Notes: a model not told the origin generated them from the sequence alone. DNA of 64,000 nt from an uncultured Clostridia bacterium (GCA_944368925.1 CALVXG010000002.1:62001-126000), one strand, 5' to 3'; positions 1 to 8,182 are shown, numbered from the stretch's first letter. Numbers and translations are program-made.

Positions 1-63
1 TTTCAATAATTCCTTAGCACACATATCGTAAATCGACAATAAGCAAAGTCCTTTGTACAAAAC

Positions 64-96
64 AAAAAGCCGTAGTCATAACGATTACGGCTTTTA
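64..96 (-). terminator. Intrinsic terminator of the restriction operon
   Basis: A hairpin with arms at 64-77 and 83-95 (AAAAGCCGTA...TACGGCTTTT type) lies just past the stop of the leftward helicase gene. Read on the minus strand it ends in a T-run, as expected for the end of the three-gene operon. Nothing else is supported in the first 111 bases. Confidence 0.75.
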
Positions 97-111
97 TCTT
101 GCAATATGCGG

Positions 112-2994
112 TTATTGTTTCAATTCCAAAAATCCCAATACAAACGCGTCTGGGAAGATGAATTGCTTTTCGCCGCTCGGGAACTTTACGCGCATATATT
201 TCTTATCCGCGCCGATCCATGTTATCGTGCCGTCCCCAAACTTTTTATGCGAAACGACATCGCCGATTTTAACATCTGCAAGAATTTTCTCCCACTTATC
301 CTCCGGCGTTTGCGTTGTTTCCTCGGCGGCCGGCTCCGAAACAACGGTTTCAGCCGTTGCCTGCGTACCTTTATCGCGGTACTTTTCGGGAATGAGAATT
401 TGCTCGAAGTCCGTCATGGTCGCCTGCTGCTTGGAATACAACGTTTCATATTCCTCACGGCGCAGCACGGTATCCCAGCCGCCGACGGCTTCGCCTTCGT
501 GCTTGTCAATGCCCGTATAAGATAGACTGGAATTCTCGTACTTGCGGAAGCCGAAAATGCCCTGATTCATCTTTTCCGCGTCGAATAGCCCGATGGAACA
601 CAACACGTCGAAATCCTTGACGGTGAGCCCCGTGACCTTTTGGAACAGTTCCGGCTCTATCTGCGTAATGACGTCCTTGATCGTCTGTTCGCGGTAGTCG
701 GTCAGATACATAAACGCGGGAATGCGCGCCGCAAGTTTCAGAAGATTCTCCTGCACCTGTTTGCGCAGGGACTTGGCTTTCTTCTCGTCCTCCGTAAGCT
801 CTTTCTTTTCGGACGGCGTGAGCTCGTCGCCCTTTTCTTTTTTGAGCTTTTTGACCTTCTCCGAACGGTTGATGATCGTCTGGATCTCCGTATTCAAAGA
901 GCGGAAGCCCTCTATGCGCATAAGCGCGACCAGAGCCTCCTGATTGTTTTGCAACTTTTTCAGTGTGTCGTTATCGACGTGAACAAGGAGTGCCGTCTGC
1001 CAGCGTTTGGCAAGCAAAGTGGCGGAAGTGCCCGCATAGGTGATATCGAGAATGTCCTGCGCGTCGATGCGGTTCATAGACGAGCCGTCAAACGCGAGCA
1101 CGGGCAGAAATGAGATAAATTCCGAAACCTTCTGTTCGGGGCTGGCATCATCCACTTTCAGACGGCAGGAATAATCGGATATCTGGTGCAGCGCGCGTTC
1201 CAGCGCAAAGTCAAAGATATAACATTCCTGCTTGATGACTTCTTTATCCCCGTGGTCATTTACGACCTCCCACGGCGATTGCACGCGGAACGCCGTCTGG
1301 AAATACGTTTCGGGCGACTTTAAGTTGCGCAGCATGAACACGCCCGCCCAAGGACGCACGGTAACGCCCGTCGTCAGTTTCCCGCAGGAGAGCGTGATCG
1401 TCTTTGTTTTGAGCGGATCGCCCATAGCGTTCAACACGGGGCGCAGCGCGTCCAAACCAATACCTGCTTTCGGGCCTGCACAGACGATGACTTTATAATC
1501 GTCAAAGAAGTTGTTCTGCTTTTGCCTGAGCAGGTTATACATGGCGTAACAGCTTGCGACGTTCGGCAAAAACCACAGCGTATGCGACAGCACGTTCAAA
1601 AGCGTGGTATCGGAAAAGGGCATGGGCGGGCGTTCCGCGCCCAGTTTCAATCCGTCCACGGGCATATAGTTGCCCTGAATCATTTTGAGCCATTTTTGCA
1701 CGTCGTCTTCATAGACAAACCGCGCCGTTTCAATCTTTCCTTTTTCGAGTACTTCCGCGCGGAAAAACTCGTTGATGTCGAACTCGTCATACCCTTCATT
1801 GATCGCGACGTTTGTCGTAATGGAATCGGGCACCTTATAGGTGAGCATGACCATTTTCGGCAAAGCGGCATAGGGATTTTCGCCCATAGACCTATCCCAA
1901 TGCTCTTTTGCGTACTGTTCGTCCGAATACGTCCAGTTGAACACCTGATCTTCCAGAAATTCACCCGAATTGAGTGCGCGGAAGGGCGTGCCGGAAAGAT
2001 ACAGATAGTGACCCGACGTGATGGGCAGGAATGTTTCGTTGATGGCATTGCCCGCTTCTTCGCGCTGGTACTTTTCGATGTCGAAATCGTCGTTTTCTTC
2101 GTCAAACTTTTCAAACAGATTTTTCGCGTTTTCGCGCCATGCGCCGAAGTGATACTCGTCGAATATAACGATGTCCCAATTCGTGGTATGGATAAATTCG
2201 TTTTTCGCCTTGATGCCGCCCGCCTCGTTTGTGCCGAGCAGATCCTGAAAGGAGCCAAATACCACGATAGGCTGCGATTTATCGCACGCGTCGTACTGTT
2301 CGTCCAATTTTTTCGCGTCGAACTTTGCCTCTTTGTTGGAAACGAATTGCCAGCCCTTGAAGTCCACATGATGGGACAAATCTTCCTGCCATGCCGATTC
2401 CACGGCGGGCTTGAACGTTAAGACAAGGATCTTTTTGAATCCCATCGACTTGCAAAGCTCATAGGTGGCAAAGGTCTTTCCGAAGCGCATCTTGGCGTTC
2501 CATAAAAATTTGGGCGGGCGCGCGGGATCGTCGGCTTTCGCCTGTTCAAAGTACGCCTTTGTCATGTCCACGGCGGCTTTTTGCTCGTTGCGCATGGAAA
2601 AATTCCAGGTGCGCTGCCCCTCGAACCGCGTTTCCGTGCGCAATTCTTCGACCGCCGTCAGGGCGTCCGTGAGCGTGCAGCGGAACCATTCGTTTCTGTC
2701 TTCGCCTTCATTGAGCTGTAAAAAGCCATTGTGCCGCAGCAGCCGATGCACGTCTTTGTCCGTAAAGCAGGTGCCGTCCGGACGCATGGCAGATTCCTTG
2801 AACAGTATTTTGAAATTGATTGCCGCCGCGTGCAGCTGTTCGCAGATACGGGTCTCCGTATCTTTCCTGTCCGTATATCCGATTTTGATATACCCGTTGT
2901 GATCTTTCAAATCGGGCAGGATATATCCGTATATCGTCGGCACCACGGCGGGGCGGATATGTAATATCTCGGAAAGGCTGATATTATTTGCCAT
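112..2994 (-). CDS. Restriction helicase with N-terminal GIY-YIG/T5orf172-like domain
   Basis: A 960-aa protein. Residues about 20-100 resemble the T5orf172/MUG113 branch of GIY-YIG nucleases (YGYI, then YIKIGYT, then a conserved TRI). A superfamily 2 helicase follows, with Walker A AKMRFGKT near residue 170, DEAH-type motif FDEYHF near 280, and motif III-like LSGTPF. The last about 60 residues (IGDVVSHKKFGDGTI) resemble the Tudor-like tail of UvrD/PcrA helicases. The combination suggests the DNA-translocating and cleaving subunit of a restriction system. A GGAGTGA site lies just before the ATG, and the gene starts 6 bases after the upstream methylase stops, so the two are probably co-translated. 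Nuclease activity is inferred from domain resemblance; the helicase core is clear. Confidence 0.82.
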   Translation of the reverse strand: MANNISLSEILHIRPAVVPTIYGYILPDLKDHNGYIKIGYTDRKDTETRICEQLHAAAINFKILFKESAMRPDGTCFTDKDVHRLLRHNGFLQLNEGEDRNEWFRCTLTDALTAVEELRTETRFEGQRTWNFSMRNEQKAAVDMTKAYFEQAKADDPARPPKFLWNAKMRFGKTFATYELCKSMGFKKILVLTFKPAVESAWQEDLSHHVDFKGWQFVSNKEAKFDAKKLDEQYDACDKSQPIVVFGSFQDLLGTNEAGGIKAKNEFIHTTNWDIVIFDEYHFGAWRENAKNLFEKFDEENDDFDIEKYQREEAGNAINETFLPITSGHYLYLSGTPFRALNSGEFLEDQVFNWTYSDEQYAKEHWDRSMGENPYAALPKMVMLTYKVPDSITTNVAINEGYDEFDINEFFRAEVLEKGKIETARFVYEDDVQKWLKMIQGNYMPVDGLKLGAERPPMPFSDTTLLNVLSHTLWFLPNVASCYAMYNLLRQKQNNFFDDYKVIVCAGPKAGIGLDALRPVLNAMGDPLKTKTITLSCGKLTTGVTVRPWAGVFMLRNLKSPETYFQTAFRVQSPWEVVNDHGDKEVIKQECYIFDFALERALHQISDYSCRLKVDDASPEQKVSEFISFLPVLAFDGSSMNRIDAQDILDITYAGTSATLLAKRWQTALLVHVDNDTLKKLQNNQEALVALMRIEGFRSLNTEIQTIINRSEKVKKLKKEKGDELTPSEKKELTEDEKKAKSLRKQVQENLLKLAARIPAFMYLTDYREQTIKDVITQIEPELFQKVTGLTVKDFDVLCSIGLFDAEKMNQGIFGFRKYENSSLSYTGIDKHEGEAVGGWDTVLRREEYETLYSKQQATMTDFEQILIPEKYRDKGTQATAETVVSEPAAEETTQTPEDKWEKILADVKIGDVVSHKKFGDGTITWIGADKKYMRVKFPSGEKQFIFPDAFVLGFLELKQ

Positions 2995-3000
2995 AGCTTA

Positions 3001-4545
3001 TCACTCCATGGGCTTTATCATGCTCTCGATAAAGTCGATTTCCTCTTGTGTCAATCCGTATTTTTTATACAATTCATCATCCGTCCACGGCTTGGAAAAG
3101 TCTTGCAGGGGGACAAAAGAATAAGTCGATTGTGTCATATTCTTATTTTTTCGAGCTCCCACCAAGGCCCTAAAGAACTTGGTTTCCATATACGTCTTAA
3201 CATTCTCTGCCGTATATTTATCATCAAAAGGACCAATTCTTAAAAAAGTTTCAGTGCAAGCCACATCAGGTTCACAAATTTCAGCTTTTCCAATAATCCT
3301 TGCGGGAATCGGGTATCCTATTTGCCCGGCAGCACCGTCTGCTTTGGATATGAAAATTTTATACTTTTGAAGTTCATCATGCCCCCTGCCTAAGGAATCT
3401 AAAGAGACATTTTTATATATTCTTTTTCCCGATTCAACGCCAAGCATTTTACAAGTCTTAACAGCGTTTTTTGATTCTACAAAGTCCGATTTGAAGGCAT
3501 AGGGATTTCTTGGGCTGACTATAGAAGAAAAACTGTTTTCGTGGAAAGCAGAAACCTTTCTTACGATAGAAATCATTTCATTGTATCTTATGAAAACGTC
3601 TGTGCCCTCCTCCAATAGAGGCCTTTCTGACATAGCTGTTATGCTACCATTCCCATGGGAATAAACTTTACATAATCCGCGTTGGTCTCTATTCCATAGA
3701 AAATAACAAACACCGCCTTCTATTGCAACACCAGGGAAACAGTCATTTGCATTGCCAAAATCATGTATTTCTCTGATTCTGTCATCATGCAACATTTCAT
3801 CTCTAAAATCCTCCAAGCCTTTACCACCAGAGAACCAACGGGAAGGAATAATCATCGTTAAATAGTGAGGATTCAGTTTTTTTGCTTGCTTCACAAAATG
3901 CTGATATATCGGCATAGCGCTCGAACCTGTGCCACCGCCGTCACTCAACTGATAGGGCGGATTGCTTATAATGACGTCGAATTTCATGTTGAATATTTTC
4001 TCCGGCTCCAAAGTATGGATGAATTCGTAAGCGTGCGTTTCTTTCTGATCGCCGCGGTCGTATTCCTTTTTGCTCGCTCCGCAAAACTTGCATTTATCTC
4101 CAACCCAAGTGTGCTGTATGCGGCGATAGCGGATATTCCCTTCGGCACTGTCGAAATGAGATACGGAATATTCGCCGTTCGGGTATTTGCTGCAATATAC
4201 GCTGCGGCGGGACAATAGGCTTGTCAACTCCGTAATGGCGATGCCGAACAGCTGTTTATGAAAGATATGATCGATGCGCTGCTGCAAATCGGGGATCTTG
4301 TCCTGCAAACCCACAAGCAGCCGTTTTGCGATCTCACGCAAAAATACGCCCGTCTTGCACGCGGGGTCTAAAAAGGTAGTATTCGGATCGCTGAACAATT
4401 CTTGCGGCAGGAGATCGAGCATTTTATTTACAACATCGGGCGGGGTGAACACTTCGTCGTTACTCAGGTTTGCAAGGCAGGAAAGCACATCGGGCGTGTG
4501 CATCGTCTTGCTTTTATATATTTTATCGAAAAAGGTTTCAGCCAT
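3001..4545 (-). CDS. N6-adenine DNA methyltransferase (Eco57I/type III-like)
   Basis: A 514-aa gamma-class amino-methyltransferase. Near the N terminus it has [10 protein letters not shown] followed by the SAM-binding motif [13 protein letters not shown], a K-T variant of the usual DPACGSG. The catalytic motif IV is NPPYQL at about residue 195. The remainder would be the target-recognition region. It overlaps the upstream 233-aa methylase-like gene by 8 bases and is followed directly by the helicase gene, so the three form one leftward operon. The protein should methylate adenine in the site cut by the partner helicase/nuclease. Assignment to a numbered restriction type is uncertain; type IIG, type III and non-classical systems share these motifs. 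Confidence 0.85.
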   Translation of the reverse strand: MAETFFDKIYKSKTMHTPDVLSCLANLSNDEVFTPPDVVNKMLDLLPQELFSDPNTTFLDPACKTGVFLREIAKRLLVGLQDKIPDLQQRIDHIFHKQLFGIAITELTSLLSRRSVYCSKYPNGEYSVSHFDSAEGNIRYRRIQHTWVGDKCKFCGASKKEYDRGDQKETHAYEFIHTLEPEKIFNMKFDVIISNPPYQLSDGGGTGSSAMPIYQHFVKQAKKLNPHYLTMIIPSRWFSGGKGLEDFRDEMLHDDRIREIHDFGNANDCFPGVAIEGGVCYFLWNRDQRGLCKVYSHGNGSITAMSERPLLEEGTDVFIRYNEMISIVRKVSAFHENSFSSIVSPRNPYAFKSDFVESKNAVKTCKMLGVESGKRIYKNVSLDSLGRGHDELQKYKIFISKADGAAGQIGYPIPARIIGKAEICEPDVACTETFLRIGPFDDKYTAENVKTYMETKFFRALVGARKNKNMTQSTYSFVPLQDFSKPWTDDELYKKYGLTQEEIDFIESMIKPME

Positions 4546-5239
4546 TTTCCTGCACCTTCCTGTAATGTACGGGCGGATATTCGCATATCGGTTCCGCCAT
4601 AAATTCTTTCGTTACGGGATTGATCGACAGATATTTGCGTATCTCTTCGGGGACGTCGAACAAAGAAGGTTGCCCGTTTTTCGGTTTATCGTTCGCTTTC
4701 AACATGACATCCAGACGGAAATCCCGCCGTTTGAGTTTCGTGCCGAGCAGGCTCCACTCCGGGAAAACGATGGGCTTGTCCGTATCCTTTTGATTTTCAT
4801 CCACGCACATAAGGGTGAGCGCGTTGCCGCAGAGAATATTTTTGGACAGAATATACCGCACCGCTTCGCGCGTTTCGTCGTTTGCCGACTTTTTGCAGAC
4901 GGCAGTATATTCCTTGTCCCATAGGGCAAACAGCCGTTTGCGGCATTCTTCGGCGTTATCGGCAAGGATCTCCACGCCGTAAATGCTCGTTACGGCAAGC
5001 ACGGCATACCGTTCGTAATCATAGGGGTTGGACTTGTAGAGCTTTTTGACGGTAGCGAGCTTTCGCGTAAGGATTTCGGCAAGAAAATTGCCGTTTCCGC
5101 AGGCGGGCTCCAAAAAGCGGCTGTCTATGCGGTCACATTCGTCCTTTACGAGGTCGCACATCGCCTTTACTTCCCGTTCGGCGGTGAACACTTCGCCGTG
5201 GTCGCGTACCCGCTGTTTTGACTTGGTTTGAGGGCTCAT
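4538..5239 (-). CDS. Methylase-like protein with SAM motif but no NPPY
   Basis: A 233-aa protein beginning with the HGEVFTA stretch typical of Eco57I/N6 methylases and a good motif [17 protein letters not shown], near residues 42-57. I find no NPPY or DPPY catalytic motif IV anywhere in it, so it is either a SAM-binding half-methylase or an accessory subunit. It is the first gene of the operon and carries a clear ribosome site, GGAG five bases before the ATG at 5239. Transcription probably depends on the invertible segment just upstream (5280-5459). Loss of the methylase C-terminal half by mutation is possible, but the 8-base overlap with the next gene suggests this length is normal for the system. 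Confidence 0.72.
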   Translation of the reverse strand: MSPQTKSKQRVRDHGEVFTAEREVKAMCDLVKDECDRIDSRFLEPACGNGNFLAEILTRKLATVKKLYKSNPYDYERYAVLAVTSIYGVEILADNAEECRKRLFALWDKEYTAVCKKSANDETREAVRYILSKNILCGNALTLMCVDENQKDTDKPIVFPEWSLLGTKLKRRDFRLDVMLKANDKPKNGQPSLFDVPEEIRKYLSINPVTKEFMAEPICEYPPVHYRKVQENG

Positions 5240-5252
5240 TCGTTCTCCGTTT

Positions 5253-5283
5253 CATGAACAAACGAAAGAACGATTTGTTCATG
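5253..5283. promoter_or_regulatory. Palindrome in the restriction operon leader
   Basis: A perfect 10-bp inverted repeat, CATGAACAAA at 5253-5262 and TTTGTTCATG at 5274-5283, lies between the invertible segment and the first restriction gene. Its right half overlaps the outer end of the left inversion repeat. It could be a recombinase or repressor binding site, or an mRNA hairpin immediately before the ribosome site. Confidence 0.45.
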
Positions 5284-5303
5284 GATTATGCTATTCAATG
5301 AAC
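5280..5303 (+). repeat. Left inverted repeat of the invertible segment
   Basis: This 24-bp arm matches the reverse complement of 5436-5459 at 21 of 24 positions. The uninterrupted shared core is TATGCTATTCAATG. A second shared box, CGAAAGAACG, lies outside it at 5263-5272 and recurs in inverted orientation at 5462-5471, so each end has the same two-part layout. Confidence 0.75.
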
Positions 5304-5393
5304 AGCTGACGGCAAAAAGTTCATGAAATCAAGCCATATAAGAAAATCCTATGGGCGTTTCCCGACGTTTTCCCCAACAAAGCCCCGAAAATC

Positions 5394-5422
5394 TTGCGTT
5401 CGCTACGCAAATTTGCTATAAT
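5394..5422 (+). promoter_or_regulatory. Promoter inside the invertible segment
   Basis: TTGCGT (5394-5399), a 17-bp spacer and TATAAT (5417-5422) make a strong sigma-A promoter reading rightward, with a start near 5429. In this orientation it would give a transcript antisense to the recombinase gene. No promoter of similar quality points toward the restriction genes; a weak CATAAT in the left repeat is the best alternative. Confidence 0.7.
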
Positions 5423-5435
5423 ATAGTAAAAGAAC

Positions 5436-5459
5436 GTACATTGAATAGCATATTTCATG
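5436..5459 (-). repeat. Right inverted repeat of the invertible segment
   Basis: Partner of 5280-5303 (21/24 identities when reverse-complemented). It is embedded in a perfect 13-bp palindrome, AAAGAACGTACAT at 5429-5441 and its complement at 5457-5469, with a 15-nt centre. That layout resembles two inverted recombinase-binding arms around a crossover core, but could also act as a weak terminator of the recombinase gene. Confidence 0.75.
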
Positions 5460-5473
5460 TACGTTCTTTCGGC

Positions 5474-6391
5474 TTATTGCAATAGCTTTCCGAGGCGGTT
5501 CATCATGTCGGCCTTATGCTCCATCAGAGAGTGCGCATAGCGGTTGAGCGTGACGGTCGGGTTCTTGTGACCGAGGATCTCGGAGAGTGTCTTTACGTCC
5601 ATGCCGCACTCTAACGCACGGGTGGCAAAGGTATGCCGCAGAGAATGGAATCCCTTGTGCGGTATCTTCAGTTTTTTCAGGAGCAATTCAAAACTTCGCT
5701 GGTAGGAGCGGACGGAAACGGGCTTTTCGTTCGCAGACACCACGAAGGGCGAATCGCTCTTTTTCTTTATGCCTCTGAGAATAGGCAGCAGCTGTTTCGG
5801 CAGCGGTATCACGCGGCGGGAAGTAGCCGTTTTCGGCTCGTCTATGATTAAGCCGTCCCTGCCGTCATGGCAGGACTTGGAAACGGTCAGAACGCCCTTC
5901 GTAAAGTCAATGTCGCTCCATTGCAGAGCAATAAGTTCTCCGATACGCAATCCGCTGTACAGGCAGAGAATTACGCCATATAGTTTATCTTTTTTTCCGT
6001 TCAGGACGGCCTGCTCTATCTGCTTCTGCTCGGCAAGGGTAAAGCACTCCACGGGTTTTTCTTTGAGTTTCGGGCGTTTGAGTTTGTCCGCCGTGTATTC
6101 TTTCGTCAGCCCCAACAGGTGCGCCATCTTAAGAGAACTCTGAATGACCGAAATAATGGCATTGACGCTGTTTGCCGATAGTCCTTTGCCGGTCTTACGG
6201 TTGCCGCTCTGCAAAAGCTCCGTTATGAACGATTGCAGGACGAGCGGAGACAGACCGTTCAGCTCCATGCTACCGATCTTGTCTTTGAGGTGCTGCTCTA
6301 TGATGAGCCTGTACCGCTCGTAAGTCCGTACTTTGACGGACGGGCGGATATAATTTTCCAGCCATTGAATTAGCCAATCTATGTATTTCAT
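5474..6391 (-). CDS. Tyrosine recombinase/integrase, candidate invertase
   Basis: A 305-aa tyrosine recombinase. The N-terminal core-binding SAM-like domain covers about residues 1-100. The catalytic residues are visible: R in SGLRIGELIALQW, HSLRHTF (H-x-x-R), and LGHKNPTVTLNRYAHS (H and nucleophile Y). The start at 6391 is chosen because GGAGGAA lies four bases before it; an upstream in-frame ATG at 6421 has no such site. The stop lies 15 bp from the right repeat of the invertible segment, and the gene faces the restriction operon, so promoter inversion is its likely task. It could instead be an integrase left from a mobile element; the protein resembles phage/ICE integrases in length. Confidence 0.88.
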   Translation of the reverse strand: MKYIDWLIQWLENYIRPSVKVRTYERYRLIIEQHLKDKIGSMELNGLSPLVLQSFITELLQSGNRKTGKGLSANSVNAIISVIQSSLKMAHLLGLTKEYTADKLKRPKLKEKPVECFTLAEQKQIEQAVLNGKKDKLYGVILCLYSGLRIGELIALQWSDIDFTKGVLTVSKSCHDGRDGLIIDEPKTATSRRVIPLPKQLLPILRGIKKKSDSPFVVSANEKPVSVRSYQRSFELLLKKLKIPHKGFHSLRHTFATRALECGMDVKTLSEILGHKNPTVTLNRYAHSLMEHKADMMNRLGKLLQ

Positions 6392-6431
6392 GTTTCCTCC
6401 AAAACGTGTAAATTTTCTCAAATGGCAGTAA

Positions 6432-6538
6432 GGCGTGCGCTTGGTTTATATACAAGTCGGCGGCGAAGCTGACGGTGCGGCTGACGCCGCACCGTCACCC
6501 GCTCGCTGCGCTCGCGGGCGCCGAAGCCAAGCGCACGC
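6432..6538. repeat. Nested palindrome element
   Basis: GGCGTGCGCTTGG at 6432-6444 is matched by its complement CCAAGCGCACGCC near 6526-6538. Inside it, GACGGTGCGG and CCGCACCGTC form a second perfect hairpin. The element begins with the first copy of the dispersed GTGCGCTTG...CAAG repeat and looks like a REP/BIME-style extragenic palindrome. No open reading frame here has a ribosome site or a recognisable product. Confidence 0.6.
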
Positions 6539-6634
6539 CCGGACAAACAAAGCGGGCAAAACCGACTGAAAACAGAACGAACGGAAAGGTGACTTTAAGA
6601 TGACTTTCAGGTGACCTGCGATTACCCTGTGAGA

Positions 6635-6704
6635 TTGCGACGTGCGCCCGTATATATATACAAGCGGCGTCGCTGCGCTCCGCAGTATACGGGCGCACGT
6701 CGCA
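6635..6704. repeat. Long palindrome around the second repeat copy
   Basis: GCGACGTGCGCCCGTATA near 6637-6654 is complemented by TATACGGGCGCACGTCGC near 6687-6704, with a GC-rich centre. Like the element at 6432-6538, its left arm contains one copy of the dispersed repeat, so the repeats and palindromes belong to one structural family. Confidence 0.6.
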
Positions 6705-7002
6705 ACGGACGAACCGATGGAAATTTGAACGGAAAACCGAACGAAAGCGCGGCGGTCGCGGAGCCGTCCCGCTGAACCGCTCGGGATCGGCTGCCGCTTT
6801 TCCCGCCGCGCACGGCTTTCTTTCATTGGCTTTTTGCCGTTCCGTGGAAATGTTACTTTTTCACAAATGACGGCAGTGTGTGCGCTTGGCTATTAAACAA
6901 GTGTGCCAGTTTTTTTGCAGTTCCGAAATAAGCGGTTTATATACGCTGGATATACCCCTGTGAGAGCGCGGCGTGCGCTTGTCTTTGATACAAGTAGATC
7001 AT

Positions 7003-7167
7003 TCAGCGGACAGGTTTCTCCTGTCCATTTTCTCTTTCCGTCAGTTTCTCCAGCCCGTCCAAAAAAGTAGATACGAGCAGATCATATTCTTCGCCGGACG
7101 TTTGGGGCTCGCCTATGGCATAGACCTTCAGCCCGAGCGTGTTGTTATTGACTTTGATCTCTTCCAA
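7003..7167 (-). CDS. Small hypothetical protein coupled to the HTH gene
   Basis: A 54-aa reading frame beginning at a TTG, preceded by GGGGAGG nine bases upstream inside the end of the 108-aa HTH gene, which it overlaps by 23 bases. The product is charged and contains ERENGQEKPVR at its C terminus. The tight overlap with a good ribosome site suggests translational coupling. I do not recognise a family. The non-ATG start and small size keep confidence moderate. Confidence 0.45.
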   Translation of the reverse strand: MEEIKVNNNTLGLKVYAIGEPQTSGEEYDLLVSTFLDGLEKLTERENGQEKPVR

Positions 7168-7471
7168 TCGGCTTCACCTCCCCGTTGAGTTTGCTTTGCA
7201 GAAACAAAAGCAATCGCTTGTTCTTCTGCCGTATGTATTCTGTGCTGTAATTCAGGTCTGCCGCCGCGGCTTCCTGCGTAAGCCCTTGAACGTACAGTTC
7301 GTAATAGACGAGATACAGATCAAGCGGCGCGCCGTTGACTATTTTTGCATACCGCTCGGCAAGTTCCGGGGCGCTGTGCGGGAGAGTATCGAAGGCAGCG
7401 GAAAAACGCGCCTTGCTCGTATAGTACAGGCGTATCGTCTTTAATTGTTGCCTTATTTCGTTTAGCGTCAT
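7145..7471 (-). CDS. Sigma-70 region 4-like HTH protein
   Basis: A 108-aa protein whose C-terminal half (GLTQEAAAADLNYSTEYIRQ) is a helix-turn-helix like sigma factor region 4. Such short sigma-like proteins are common in Clostridial mobile elements. The start at 7471 is supported by GGGAGG seven bases before the ATG; the upstream in-frame ATG at 7495 has no such site. It is followed by the overlapping 54-aa gene. It probably regulates transcription of the surrounding mobile DNA; its target is unknown. Confidence 0.65.
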   Translation of the reverse strand: MTLNEIRQQLKTIRLYYTSKARFSAAFDTLPHSAPELAERYAKIVNGAPLDLYLVYYELYVQGLTQEAAAADLNYSTEYIRQKNKRLLLFLQSKLNGEVKPIGRDQSQ

Positions 7472-7498
7472 GATCGTTCCTCCCGTTGTGCGCATATC

Positions 7499-8060
7499 TT
7501 AAACCTTAAACTCGCAAGGTTTTTGCGACTTTCTAAAATTTATTTGAAAATTTTTACTTCCGACGATAGCATAACCGCCAAACCTGCAATTTTCCTTCAG
7601 GTTTGAAAAATTTCCTTCTACTACCACAAGGACAAAAAGTTTGCAAAGTTGACGGTCTTGCCGAAAATTTTACAGGACTTTCTTCTTGCGTAGCCATTAA
7701 ACCACCCGAATGCGACACTTTTTGTCGTATTTGAAAAAGTTTTTTCTTGAAGTTTACAGGCAATTAGCGCCAAATCCTGTCTCTAAATCTGAAGTTTCTT
7801 CTATCTTAAAGGTTAAAGGTGCAGGTTTTCTTCACCTTTCCAAAATTTCATTCCCATTAAACCACCAAAACAGGACAGGTTTTGACCTGTTTTGTAAAAT
7901 TCCCCAAAAACAAAAAAAGACCGTGACCGCAGACAAAGTACAGACGATCAATCGTCCGCATTGCCTGACAGTCACGGTCACCCGGTTTTTCGTCGTCTTG
8001 CGACTACTTCCGCGGCACTATTCCCACAGTCAGTAAAGTAAGTCCGTGATATAAAGCGTC
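7499..8060. repeat. Gene-poor stretch of imperfect palindromes
   Basis: No frame here has a convincing product. The stretch holds AAACCTG...CAGGTTT (about 7580-7602), GCGACAC...GTCGT (about 7721-7738), AAAACAGG...CCTGTTTT (about 7867-7893), and GACCGTGAC (7920-7928) with GTCACGGTC (7971-7979) enclosing GACGAT/ATCGTC. CCATTAAACCACC occurs twice, at 7694-7706 and 7854-7866, each time just before a palindrome. This looks like a family of hairpin units or serial protein-binding sites. Confidence 0.45.
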
Positions 8061-8182
8061 GCCGCTTGTTTGTGCTTTCATTCTACCACATTGCCGCGCC
8101 GTTTGCAACCAACGCCGCCGTTAGTAAACCCCAAGAAACAGCAACTCCTGTTGACAGTTTAGCAACTCACCGTAACACTTTC

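Larger units (their letters stand above)
5280..5459. promoter_or_regulatory. Putative invertible promoter switch of the restriction operon
   Basis: This 180-bp segment is bounded by the inverted repeats 5280-5303 and 5436-5459 and contains no gene. It holds one good promoter, which reads rightward, away from the restriction operon and antisense to the recombinase. If the segment were inverted, the same promoter would map to about 5317-5345 on the minus strand, with a start near 5310, about 70 bases before the first restriction gene. A tyrosine recombinase gene ends 15 bp from the right repeat. This is the arrangement of recombinase-driven invertible promoters known from gut bacteria; inversion itself is inferred. 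The orientation present here would be OFF. Confidence 0.65.
6431..6994 (+). repeat. Four-copy GTGCGCTTG-N9-CAAG repeat family
   Basis: Four related sites lie at 6431-6456, 6641-6664, 6876-6901 and 6971-6994. Each has GTGCGC followed by CTTG (CCG in copy 2), an AT-rich spacer, and CAAG. Flanks are shared in pairs: copies 1 and 3 are preceded by CAAATG(A)CGGCAGT-like sequence, copies 2 and 4 by CCCTGTGAGA. All are in direct orientation in an otherwise gene-free 600-bp stretch between the recombinase and the small HTH operon. Iteron-like protein sites or remnants of duplicated element ends are possible. Confidence 0.6.

Noticed and set aside
5429-5469. Ordinary terminator as the sole explanation for the palindrome beside the recombinase
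   Set aside because: It has only a short interrupted T tract and half of it coincides with a repeat copied in inverted orientation 140 bp away, which a terminator alone does not explain.
6446-6826. Arg-rich 126-codon frame on the minus strand
   Set aside because: It lies in palindromic repeat DNA, has no ribosome site and no recognisable product.
7710-8036. 108-codon frame on the plus strand
   Set aside because: It runs through serial palindromes, lacks a ribosome site and has no family-like sequence.
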